Below are positions 26,563-34,511 of a stretch of DNA of 64,000 nt, one piece after another. The stretch comes from Lentzea flava (GTDB lineage: Bacteria; Actinomycetota; Actinomycetes; Mycobacteriales; Pseudonocardiaceae): the NCBI RefSeq assembly GCF_014648475.1, contig NZ_BMRE01000047.1, positions 1 through 64,000 on the forward strand, given 5' to 3'. The notes below the pieces were generated by a model. That model saw only the letters and a program-made list of their open reading frames with translations, was not told the origin of the DNA and searched no databases. Numbering within the stretch: the first letter of the stretch is position 1; each line of letters opens with the position of its first letter. The position numbers and the translations under genes were made by a program.

Positions 26563-27219
26563 GTGAACGACTTCAAGACCGTGGTCATGACCCCGCAGAT
26601 CTACCAGTACGTGCGCACCCAGGCAGGCCAGCCCAGTGCGGTGCAGGAGAAGCTGATCGCGAGGACGCTGGAGCTCGGCGACTCGGCGGAGATGCAGATC
26701 CCGCACGAGCAGGCGGTGCTGCTGTCGCTGCTGGTCAAGCTCACCGGCGCGCAGACAGTCGTCGAGGTCGGCACGTACACCGGGTACTCCACGCTCGCGT
26801 TCGCGCAGGCGCTTCCCCCGCACGGCAGGGTCATCACCTGCGACATCTCCACCGAGTGGACCTCGATCGCCGAGGAGGCGTGGCAGGCGGCAGGCGTGCG
26901 GGACCGGATCGACCTGCGGCTCGGCGCGGCCGCGCAGACGCTGGCCGAGCTGCCCGACGAGCCGGTCGTCGACCTGGTGTTCATCGACGCGGACAAGGTC
27001 GGGTACGTCCACTACTGGGACCTGCTGGTGCCACGGGTCCGTCAGGGTGGCCTGCTGCTCGCCGACAACACGCTCTACTACGGCGAGGCCGCCGCGGAGC
27101 AGCCGGAGGGCAACGCCGCCGCGATCGACGCGTTCAACACGTTCGTGCGCAACGACCCGCGCGTCGAGTCGGTGCTGGTGCCGATCGCGGACGGGCTGAC
27201 CCTCGCCCGCAAGAAGTGA
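26563..27219 (+). CDS. Caffeoyl-CoA-type O-methyltransferase
   Basis: A class I SAM methyltransferase of 218 residues in the cation-dependent catechol/caffeoyl-CoA group (Methyltransf_3). VVEVGTYTGYSTLAFA binds SAM, VFIDADKVGYVHYWD holds the metal-binding aspartates and ADNTLYYG the next one. It methylates a catechol hydroxyl, such as a caffeoyl, DOPA or caffeate 3-hydroxyl. Start GTG 26563, 13 bp after the preceding stop. Its presence makes sense only if a catechol is formed upstream. Confidence 0.87.
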   Translation: MNDFKTVVMTPQIYQYVRTQAGQPSAVQEKLIARTLELGDSAEMQIPHEQAVLLSLLVKLTGAQTVVEVGTYTGYSTLAFAQALPPHGRVITCDISTEWTSIAEEAWQAAGVRDRIDLRLGAAAQTLAELPDEPVVDLVFIDADKVGYVHYWDLLVPRVRQGGLLLADNTLYYGEAAAEQPEGNAAAIDAFNTFVRNDPRVESVLVPIADGLTLARKK

Positions 27220-27245
27220 GGTGTCCTACCGACCGGTTGTGGGCA

Positions 27246-27261
27246 TACCGACCGGTCGGTA
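27246..27261. promoter_or_regulatory. Palindromic operator for TetR regulator
   Basis: TACCGACCGGTCGGTA is a perfect 16-bp palindrome 32 bp upstream of the luciferase-like gene. A partial copy taccgaccggt lies just before it at 27228-27238. Such sites are typical TetR operators, and a TetR gene lies downstream in the same unit. Confidence 0.75.
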
Positions 27262-27293
27262 GGGTGGGGTCAGTCGCTGACCTGGAGGCGTTC

Positions 27294-28244
27294 ATGGCTC
27301 GTTGGGGAATCACGCTGCCGCTGATCGGCGTGCCGGTGCTCGAGCACCGCGCGCTGGTGTCCGAGCTCGCCGGGCTCGGCTACACGGACGTGTGGTCGGC
27401 CGAGACGACCGGCACCGACGCGTTCACGCCGCTCGCGCTCGCCGCGCAGTGGTCCTCCGAGTTGCGCTTCGGACCGGCCATCGCGCCCGTCTACACCCGC
27501 GGACCCGCGACGCTGGCGATGACCGCGGCGACGATGGCCGAGGTGACCGGCGGCCGGTTCGTGCTGGGCATCGGCTCGTCGTCGCCCGCGATCGTGCAGC
27601 GCTGGAACGCGATCCCGTTCTCCGAGCCGTTCAAGCGCACCCGCGACACCCTGCGGTTCCTCAAGGCCGCGCTGGCCGGCGAGAAGGTCACCGCCGAGTA
27701 CGACACGTTCCAGGTCTCCGGCTTCAAGCTGGAGCGCCCGCCCGCCGAGAAGGTGCCGATCATGCTCGCGGCGCTGCGGCCGAACATGCTGCGCCTGGCC
27801 GGTCGTGAGGCCGACGGCGCGATCACCAACTGGCTGGCCGCGTCCGACGTGGCGCAGGTGCGCGGCGAGCTCGGCGACTCCGAGCTCGCGGCGCGGATCT
27901 TCGTGTGCCCGACCGAGGATGCCGACGCGGCACGGGCGCTGGGCCGCATGCTGATCAGCACCTACCTGACCGTGCCGGCCTACGCGGCGTTCCACGACTG
28001 GCTGGGCCGCGGCGAGGCGCTGCGCCCGATGCACGAGGCGTGGGCGGCGGGCGACCGCAAGGGCGCGTCGAAGGCGATCCCGGACGAGGTCGTCGACGCG
28101 CTGATCGTCCACGGTTCGGTCGACGAGTGCCGTGCGCGCGTCGCCGAGTACCAGGCCGCGGGCGTCGACACGCCGATCATCGCGCTGCTCCCGACCGGTG
28201 GCGACCAGGTGGAGCAGGTACGCGCCTTGGCACCGAAGGCCTAG
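27294..28244 (+). CDS. Luciferase-like F420- or flavin-dependent oxidoreductase
   Basis: A protein of 316 residues with the LLM TIM-barrel: WGITLPLIG start, GYTDVWSAETTGTDAF, a TRGPATLAMTAATMAEVTGGRFVLGIGSS region (given as TRGPATLAM and GGRFVLGIGSS) and a C-terminal helix. The family in actinobacteria uses F420 or FMN. Substrate unknown. Start ATG 27294 after ctggagg. It is followed 2 bp later by its probable TetR regulator. Confidence 0.82.
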   Translation: MARWGITLPLIGVPVLEHRALVSELAGLGYTDVWSAETTGTDAFTPLALAAQWSSELRFGPAIAPVYTRGPATLAMTAATMAEVTGGRFVLGIGSSSPAIVQRWNAIPFSEPFKRTRDTLRFLKAALAGEKVTAEYDTFQVSGFKLERPPAEKVPIMLAALRPNMLRLAGREADGAITNWLAASDVAQVRGELGDSELAARIFVCPTEDADAARALGRMLISTYLTVPAYAAFHDWLGRGEALRPMHEAWAAGDRKGASKAIPDEVVDALIVHGSVDECRARVAEYQAAGVDTPIIALLPTGGDQVEQVRALAPKA

Positions 28245-28246
28245 CC

Positions 28247-28822
28247 GTGTCCAGCGCGACCGAGCAGAAGATCATCGACGCGGCCGTGCGCCTCTTCGCG
28301 TCCCAGGGCTACGACGCGACCTCGGTGCAGGAGATCGTCACGGCCGCCGAGGTGACCAAAGGCGCGCTGTACCACTACTTCCGCGCGAAGGACGACCTGC
28401 TCTTCGAGATCTACCGGCAGCTGATCACGGCCCAGTCCGCGGACATGGACCGGATCATCGAGCTCGGGCTGTCGTCGGCCGACACGGTCAGGGAGATCCT
28501 CGTGTCGCTGGTCGTCTCGACGGCGGAACGGGTCGACGAGACCGCGGTGTTCGTGCGTGAGATGCACCGGCTCGACGAGGCGCGGATGACGGAGTTCCGC
28601 GCCGAGCGCCGCCGCTACCACGAGACGTTCCTCGGGGTGATCGAGAAGGGGCAGGCGGACGGGGAGTTCAGCTCCGCCGTGCCCGCGGACACCGTCGTGC
28701 GGATCGCGGTGGGCGTCGTGAACCAGCTGCCCGTGTGGTACCGGCCGGACGGCGCGAAGCCGCCCGCCCGGCTGGCGACGGAGATCGCCGACTTCGTGCT
28801 GGCCGGGCTCACCGGTTCCTGA
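28247..28822 (+). CDS. TetR family regulator
   Basis: A protein of 191 residues. The N-terminal helix-turn-helix reads IIDAAVRLFASQGYDATSVQEI, then AAEVTKGALYHYFRAKDDLL. The C-terminal helical part (residues about 60-190) binds ligand and dimerises. Start GTG 28247, 2 bp after the monooxygenase stop. It very likely represses its own operon through the palindrome at 27246-27261. The last 14 bp overlap the convergent peroxiredoxin gene. Confidence 0.87.
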   Translation: MSSATEQKIIDAAVRLFASQGYDATSVQEIVTAAEVTKGALYHYFRAKDDLLFEIYRQLITAQSADMDRIIELGLSSADTVREILVSLVVSTAERVDETAVFVREMHRLDEARMTEFRAERRRYHETFLGVIEKGQADGEFSSAVPADTVVRIAVGVVNQLPVWYRPDGAKPPARLATEIADFVLAGLTGS

Positions 28823-29258
28823 GCGCCGCCAACGCCTTGTCCGCGTGCGAGTTCATCGAGAACTCGCTCTTGATCACCTCGATGACCTCGCGGTCGGTGT
28901 CGATGACGAACGTGTGCCGCTTGACCGGGATCGGCCCGAACCGCCGCTTCACCCCGAACTGCTCGGCCACCTCACCGCCGACGTCGGACAGCAGCGGGTA
29001 GTCGAAGCCGTTCAGCTCGGCGAACTGCTTCTGCTTCGCCACGTCGTCGGTGGAGATGCCGACGCGCTGCGCCTTCACCTCGGCGAACTCCGCGGCGAGG
29101 TCGCGGAAGTGGCAGCTCTGCGCGGTGCAGCCGGCCGTCATCGCCGCGGGGTAGAAGAACAGCACCACAGGGCCGTTTTCGAGCAGTTCGGACAGCTTGC
29201 GCTCGACGCCGTCCTGGTCGGGCAGGGAGAAGTCGGGGGCGATGTCGCCGGGCTTCAT
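28809..29258 (-). CDS. bcp: Bcp-type peroxiredoxin
   Basis: A protein of 149 residues. Peroxidatic Cys44 lies in YPAAMTAGCTAQSC and a second cysteine, Cys49, is spaced five residues later, as in two-cysteine Bcp enzymes that form an intramolecular disulfide. It reduces hydroperoxides using thioredoxin. Start ATG 29258. Only 24 bp separate it from the divergent LacI gene, so both transcripts are probably short-leadered or leaderless. Confidence 0.9.
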   Translation of the reverse strand: MKPGDIAPDFSLPDQDGVERKLSELLENGPVVLFFYPAAMTAGCTAQSCHFRDLAAEFAEVKAQRVGISTDDVAKQKQFAELNGFDYPLLSDVGGEVAEQFGVKRRFGPIPVKRHTFVIDTDREVIEVIKSEFSMNSHADKALAALRNR

Positions 29259-29282
29259 GGATCTCCAATACGCTCTGAAACC

Positions 29283-30206
29283 GTGACCAGCATGTCCGAT
29301 GTGGCCAAGGCCGCGGGGGTGTCCGCTGCGACCGTATCGCGGGCCCTGCGGGGGGAACCGGGCGTGTCCGAGGCCACGAGGCAGCACGTGAGCGAGGTCG
29401 CGCGGCGGATGAAGTACGCCATCGCGCGCGACGCGTCGTCGTTGGCCGGTGGGCGCCGTTACGCGATCGCGGTGCTGACGTCCGAGGTCAGCCCGGTGCT
29501 GGCGGGCGCGGAGGGCGCGCTGCGGCAGGCCGGTTACGACGTGCTGCTCTACGTGCTGGGGTCCGCGGAGGCGCGCGAGAAGTTCTTCGACGAGCTGCCG
29601 CTGGGGCGCCGGGTGGACGGAGTGCTTCTTCTGTCCATATCGATGACAGAAGCCGAACAGGCGGCGCTGGAGTCGCTCGAGGTCCCGCACATCACGGTCG
29701 ACGACGCTGATCTGCGACGTGCCCTGCAGACCGCCGTCGCGCATCTGCAGACGCTCGGTCATCACGACGTGGCGCTGGTGTTGTCCGACGGTGTCGACGA
29801 GTCGTACGACGAGATCCTGAGCGAGGCCGGGCTCGAGGTCCGTCCGGAGTGGACGGTGTGGTGCTCGCCGACCGTCGACGGCGGCGAGCAGGTGGTCGAC
29901 GTGCTGCTCGACGGTGAACGCCTGCCGACCGCCGTGATCAGCTCGAACGGTGCCGCGGCGGTGGGGATCTACCTGCGCATGCAGCGGGACGGGCGGGCGG
30001 TGCCGGACGAGGTGTCGATCGTGTCGCTCGACGGGCAGGAGCTCACCCGCGTGGTCGGGCTGACCGCGGTCGAGGGCGCGGCGAAGGAGCAGGGGGAGCG
30101 GGCGGTCGCCGACCTCTTCACGTTGATCAGGGGCGGGGAGATCGAGCCCGCTGAGCACCCGGTGCGGCTGGTGGTGCGCAACTCGAGCGGGCCGGTCCCC
30201 CAGTAG
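29283..30206 (+). CDS. LacI family regulator
   Basis: A protein of 307 residues. The N-terminal DNA-binding part reads SDVAKAAGVSAATVSRALRG, and a periplasmic-binding-protein-like effector domain follows. Start GTG 29283; ATG 29292 is a possible alternative three codons in. It is a single gene, followed 10 bp later by the RidA gene on the same strand. Its ligand cannot be told. Confidence 0.87.
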   Translation: MTSMSDVAKAAGVSAATVSRALRGEPGVSEATRQHVSEVARRMKYAIARDASSLAGGRRYAIAVLTSEVSPVLAGAEGALRQAGYDVLLYVLGSAEAREKFFDELPLGRRVDGVLLLSISMTEAEQAALESLEVPHITVDDADLRRALQTAVAHLQTLGHHDVALVLSDGVDESYDEILSEAGLEVRPEWTVWCSPTVDGGEQVVDVLLDGERLPTAVISSNGAAAVGIYLRMQRDGRAVPDEVSIVSLDGQELTRVVGLTAVEGAAKEQGERAVADLFTLIRGGEIEPAEHPVRLVVRNSSGPVPQ

Positions 30207-30216
30207 TGTTCGGCGC

Positions 30217-30642
30217 ATGCCCACCGAAGATCGTCTGACCGAACTGACCGAGCTGCCGGACACGCCAGGCTACGCCCACGCGGTGACGGTCACCGGGAAG
30301 ATCGCGTTCGTGTCCGGCCAGGTCGCGGTCGACGCGCAGGGGCGCGCGGTCGGCGTGGACGACCTGGGTGCCCAGACTCGGCAGGCCCTGACCAATCTTC
30401 ATCACGTGATCAGAAACCTCGGCGCCGACTGGTCGGATGTCATCAAGTTCACCTGGTACGTGCTCGATGCGTCCGAGGTGCAGACCATTCGCGACGTGCG
30501 TGACGAGATTCTGCGACCCGCGCTGGGAGATGTGCACAACCCGGCGAGCACGCTGGTTCAGGTCGCGGCGTTGTTCGGGCCGGAATTTCTGGTCGAGGTC
30601 GAGGCCGTCGTGGCGATTCCCGCAGAAGCATCGGATGTTTAG
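30217..30642 (+). CDS. RidA-family protein
   Basis: A protein of 141 residues of the YjgF/YER057c/UK114 family. The hallmark FVSGQVAVDAQG and QTRQALTNLHHVI segments are present, and HNPASTLVQVAALF replaces the usual R-S-V-V motif, so the canonical catalytic arginine of RidA (imine deaminase) is not evident. This suggests a Rid subgroup with a different role. Start ATG 30217, 10 bp after the LacI gene. Confidence 0.85.
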   Translation: MPTEDRLTELTELPDTPGYAHAVTVTGKIAFVSGQVAVDAQGRAVGVDDLGAQTRQALTNLHHVIRNLGADWSDVIKFTWYVLDASEVQTIRDVRDEILRPALGDVHNPASTLVQVAALFGPEFLVEVEAVVAIPAEASDV

Positions 30643-30747
30643 CCAAATGCATCTGAGAGTGTGCGTCCCGACCGGCCTGCACCCTTCGGGTGACCAGGGA
30701 CCATTTGCTCTGGTAATGCGGACCGAGCTGTGACATAGGTTGTACCT

Positions 30748-32562
30748 GTGGAGGAGTTGGTGGCGCGGCTGGCGGACGCCTGGGGCGTTGCCACTCGGTA
30801 CGAGAACGCGGACCAGCAAGAGGTCGTGGTCGACACCGAGGTCGTCGTCAAGGTCCTCGCCCAGTTCGGCGTCGACGCGTCCACTGAGGACTCGATCGCG
30901 CGCGAGCTCGCCGAGATCGAGCGGCGCCGGGCCGTCGAAGCGCTTCCTCCGACGATCGTGATCCGCGAGTACGAGACGTACGACCTGCGCGGCCCGGCGA
31001 CCGTCGAGCTCGAGGACGGCACCACTTTCGAGGTCGAGCGGCACCTGCCGGACAGCCTGCCGCTGGGCTGGCACCGCGTCGTCACCGCCACGCAGACGAT
31101 CACGCTGGCCGTGGCGCCCAGGACGCTGCCGGACGTCCCGCGCACCTGGGGCTGGATGCTGCAGCTCTACGCGGCGCGGTCGAAGGACTCGTGGGGGATG
31201 GGCGACTTCGCCGACCTCGCCACGATCGCGCGCCGGTCCTGTCTGGAGCTCGACGCCGGGGTGGTGCTCGTCAACCCGGTGCAGGCGCCCTCGCTGACGC
31301 ACCCCGTCGAACGCTCGCCGTACTCGCCGGTCAGCCGCCGGTTCGTGAACCCGCTGTACCTGCGCATCACCGACACCGCGGAGTTCCTGCAGGCCTGCCC
31401 GCGCACCCGCCAGCTCATCCGCGACCTGCGGCCAGCCAACTCCGACCTGATCGACTACGACGCGATCTGGGACGCCAAGAGGCAGGCGCTGGAACTGCTG
31501 TTCCCCGGCGGCGACATCGAGATGGACGCGGACCTGAAGGCGTTCGCCACCTACTGCGCGCTGGCCGAGATCCACGGCAAGGACTGGCGCACCTGGCCGG
31601 AGGACCGTGCAGAAGCACCGGCGGAACGCGTCGCCTTCCACGCCTGGCTCCAGCACCTGTGCACCCGCCAGCTGCAGGACGTCCGGCTCGCCGCGCACGA
31701 GGCGGGCATGGCCGTCGGCGTCATCCACGACCTGCCGGTCGGGGTGTCACCCGGCGGCGCGGACACGTTCGCGGATCCGGACGTGTTCGCCATCGACGTC
31801 ACGGTCGGTGCGCCACCCGACGCGTTCAGCGCCGACGGCCAGGACTGGGGCCTGCCGCCGTGGCGCCCCGACAAGCTCGCCGAGACCGGCTACCGCCCGT
31901 TCCGCCAGGTGCTGCGCAGCGTGCTGAAGCACGCCGACGGCATCCGCATCGACCACGTCGCCGGCCTGTGGCGGCTGTGGTGGATCCCGCCGGGCGAACC
32001 GCCGTCGCGCGGCACCTACGTCCACTACGACGCCGACGCGATGCTCGGCGTGCTGGCGCTGGAGGCCTACCGCGCGGGCGCCGTGGTGGTCGGCGAGGAC
32101 CTCGGCACGGTCGAGCCGGTCGTCACGAAGACGTTGCAGGAGAACGGCATGCTCACCAGCGCCGTCCTCTACTTCCAGCGCGACTACTACGCGGAGGGCC
32201 ACCCGCTGATCCCGCCGTCGCGGTGGAACCCGAAGGCGATGGCCAGCATCTCCACGCACGACCTCCCGACGGCCGCGACGTTCTTCGCCGGCGAGGACGG
32301 CCCCGATTTCGACGCCCTGATGCGCCAGGAGGGCATCGACGCGTCGGACCGGGTCGCGGGCGCCCACGAGTTGCTCGCGCAGGCACCCTGCGCGTTGGTC
32401 CTGACTTCACCTCAGGACGCTCTGCGGGACACCCGGCAGCCCAACGTGCCGGGCACGATCGACGAGCACCCGAACTGGAGAATCCCGCTGCCCGTGCCGG
32501 TGGAAGATCTCTTCCCCCGCGTCAGGGACATCACCCGCCCCCTGCGCACCAGAAATAGATGA
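30748..32562 (+). CDS. malQ: 4-alpha-glucanotransferase (amylomaltase)
   Basis: A GH77 enzyme of 604 residues. The catalytic nucleophile aspartate is in GIRIDHVAGLWRLWW, the acid/base glutamate in VVGEDLGTVEP and the transition-state aspartate in STHDLPT. It moves maltosyl or maltodextrin units between alpha-1,4-glucans in the cytoplasm. Start GTG 30748. The N-terminal 140 residues form the extra domain usual in actinobacterial MalQ. A small CACCC/GGGTG hairpin lies at about 30681-30693, between RidA and this gene. Confidence 0.92.
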   Translation: MEELVARLADAWGVATRYENADQQEVVVDTEVVVKVLAQFGVDASTEDSIARELAEIERRRAVEALPPTIVIREYETYDLRGPATVELEDGTTFEVERHLPDSLPLGWHRVVTATQTITLAVAPRTLPDVPRTWGWMLQLYAARSKDSWGMGDFADLATIARRSCLELDAGVVLVNPVQAPSLTHPVERSPYSPVSRRFVNPLYLRITDTAEFLQACPRTRQLIRDLRPANSDLIDYDAIWDAKRQALELLFPGGDIEMDADLKAFATYCALAEIHGKDWRTWPEDRAEAPAERVAFHAWLQHLCTRQLQDVRLAAHEAGMAVGVIHDLPVGVSPGGADTFADPDVFAIDVTVGAPPDAFSADGQDWGLPPWRPDKLAETGYRPFRQVLRSVLKHADGIRIDHVAGLWRLWWIPPGEPPSRGTYVHYDADAMLGVLALEAYRAGAVVVGEDLGTVEPVVTKTLQENGMLTSAVLYFQRDYYAEGHPLIPPSRWNPKAMASISTHDLPTAATFFAGEDGPDFDALMRQEGIDASDRVAGAHELLAQAPCALVLTSPQDALRDTRQPNVPGTIDEHPNWRIPLPVPVEDLFPRVRDITRPLRTRNR

Positions 32563-32653
32563 AACTTCCACGTAACAGCAGGTCATGGACGTGCGGAGTA
32601 CTGTAAGGGCCGTCACCCGGCGGCGGACGAACGTTTTGGAGGTGGCGTACCAG

Positions 32654-32956
32654 ATGAGCTCAGCCGTGAGCACGCGGACACCAACCGGCGTGCTGGAACT
32701 GGCCGTCGAGCAGGTTCTCGCATCGATGAGACCGGCCGCACTCGGCGACCCGGTGGTCGGGGCACGGCGCGCGGAGGAATCCCTGCGTGACGCGCTGCGG
32801 GACGCAGGACCCGTGGACGACAACATCGCTCTGCAGAACGCGCTGGCTTGCGCGGAGGCCGCCTGCGAGCACCTCAAGTACTGCGAAATCCAGGAAGCAC
32901 GCACGTTGCTCACGGCCGCACGTGGGCAGCTGGTGCTGGCACACGAAAGGGCGTGA
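32654..32956 (+). CDS. Small helical protein of unknown function
   Basis: About 100 residues, mostly alpha-helical, with two cysteines in ACAEAACEHLKYCEIQEA. No family recognised. Start ATG 32654 fits a ggagg 12 bp upstream; longer starts back to 32585 are possible. It is followed at 32969 by a GTCGCC/GGCGAC hairpin, so it ends a transcript that may begin with malQ. Confidence 0.55.
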   Translation: MSSAVSTRTPTGVLELAVEQVLASMRPAALGDPVVGARRAEESLRDALRDAGPVDDNIALQNALACAEAACEHLKYCEIQEARTLLTAARGQLVLAHERA

Positions 32957-32968
32957 CTGCAACCGGTA

Positions 32969-32984
32969 GTCGCCAGTCGGCGAC
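32969..32984 (+). terminator. Short hairpin before TnpB
   Basis: GTCGCC and GGCGAC pair around an agtc loop, 13 bp after the preceding gene. A six-base stem without a t-run makes a weak terminator. The rest of 32957-33076 shows nothing clear, and the left end of the mobile element probably lies in it. Confidence 0.4.
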
Positions 32985-33076
32985 GATCACACGTTCGACT
33001 TAAGCCGCTCCCACCCTCGTGAGAACCTTCGAGTAACGGGCCCGATTTTGTCGGTGCCCGCTCGTAGGGTTCGGGT

Positions 33077-34486
33077 GTGATCGTCCATCAGGCGTACCGG
33101 TTCGCATTGGACCCGACTCCGGCACAGGCGCGGGCACTGTCCACGCACTGCGGTGCCGCGCGGTTCGCGTTCAACTGGGGCTTGGCGCTGGTCAAGGCGG
33201 TCATGGATCAGCGAGAAGCCGAGAAGAGCTATGGCATCGCGCCTGCGGACCTCACCCCGCCGCTGCGGTGGTCGCTTCCCGCACTGCGAAAGGTGTGGAA
33301 CCAGGTCAAAGATGACGTTGCTCCTTGGTGGGCCGAGTGTTCGAAGGAGTCCTACAGCAGTGGCCTGGACAGTCTCGCACGGGCGTTGAACAACTGGACG
33401 ACGTCCAGGGACGGCAAGCGCAAGGGCCGTGCAGTGCGCTTTCCGAGATTCAGGTCGAAACGGCGGGCGAGGCGATCATGCCGGTTCACCACAGGCGGTG
33501 TCCGCGTCGAGGCTGATCGTCGCCACATCAACCTGCCGAAGCTGGGGCGGATCAGGACCCACGAGTCGACCCGCAAGCTGGCCCGTCGGCTCGAGGCGGG
33601 AACGGCTCGCGTTCTGTCGGCCACGGTCCGTCTCGAGGGCGGCCGATGGCACTGCTCGTTCACGTGCGAGGTGCAGCGTGCGGACCCGCCACCAGCCCAG
33701 CCGGATGTTGTCATCGGCGTCGATCTGGGCATCACGCATCTCGCGGTGCTGTCCCGGCCGCTGTCCGGCGTCACCAACGCGGTTGGGGCGGTGCCCAACC
33801 CGAAACACTTCGCGCGTGCGTCAGCCGCGCTGCGTCGGAAATCCCGTGCCGTGTCGCGGAAGCACGGGCCGGACAGCCGCACCGGCGCCAGGCCGTCGAA
33901 GCGGTGGGAGCGGGCCGACCAGCGCCGCAACCGCATCCACCACCGCGTCGCGAATCTGCGCCGTGACGGCCTGCACAAGCTGACCACGGCGCTTGCCGCC
34001 GGGTTCGGCACGATCGTGATCGAGAATCTGAACGTGGCGGGGATGCTGTCCAACCGTCGACTGGCCCGCTCCATCGCAGACGCCGGCTTCGCTGAGATTC
34101 GACGGCAACTTGCGTACAAGACTCGGTGGCGGGGTAGTCGTCTGGTCGTGGCCGACCGCTGGTTCCCGTCGTCGAGGACCTGCTCGGATTGTGGCGCTGC
34201 GAAAGCCAAGCTGCCGCTGCACATCCGGGTGTTCCGCTGTGACTCGTGCGGGTTGGAGATCGATCGCGATCTGAACGCTGCCCGCAACCTCGCCGCACTG
34301 GCGGTGAGCAGCACGACAGGTACCGGAGGCACCGGAGACCTGGAGCCACCGTGCTCGAACGGACGTGGAGCCGACCGCAAGACCCGCGCACTCTGCGGGC
34401 AGGCGGCTGTGAAGCGTCCAGACCGAAGTGCCGATCTACCGGTGGGATGCCCTGCCGGTGCCAGTCGGATACGGTCATGTCGGTAG
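33077..34486 (+). mobile_element. tnpB: Solitary IS200/IS605-family TnpB (OrfB)
   Basis: A protein of 469 residues with the OrfB/TnpB architecture. RuvC residues are Asp216 (GVDLGITHL), Glu316 (IENLNVAGM) and Asp398 (DRDLNAARN). The zinc ribbon is Cys369, Cys372, Cys388 and Cys391. TnpB proteins are RNA-guided DNA nucleases whose guide (omega/reRNA) is transcribed from the 3' end of the element. No TnpA transposase lies beside it. The catalytic set is intact, so it may be active. The stop lies only 25 bp before glgX, so its last residues probably read out of the element. Start GTG 33077. Confidence 0.9.
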
Positions 34487-34511
34487 CCGCTTCGCTGTGA
34501 CGAGGAGCATC

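Noticed and set aside
33077..34486. Cas12-like effector with a CRISPR array
   Set aside because: Length and motifs are those of TnpB, and no repeat-spacer array lies nearby.
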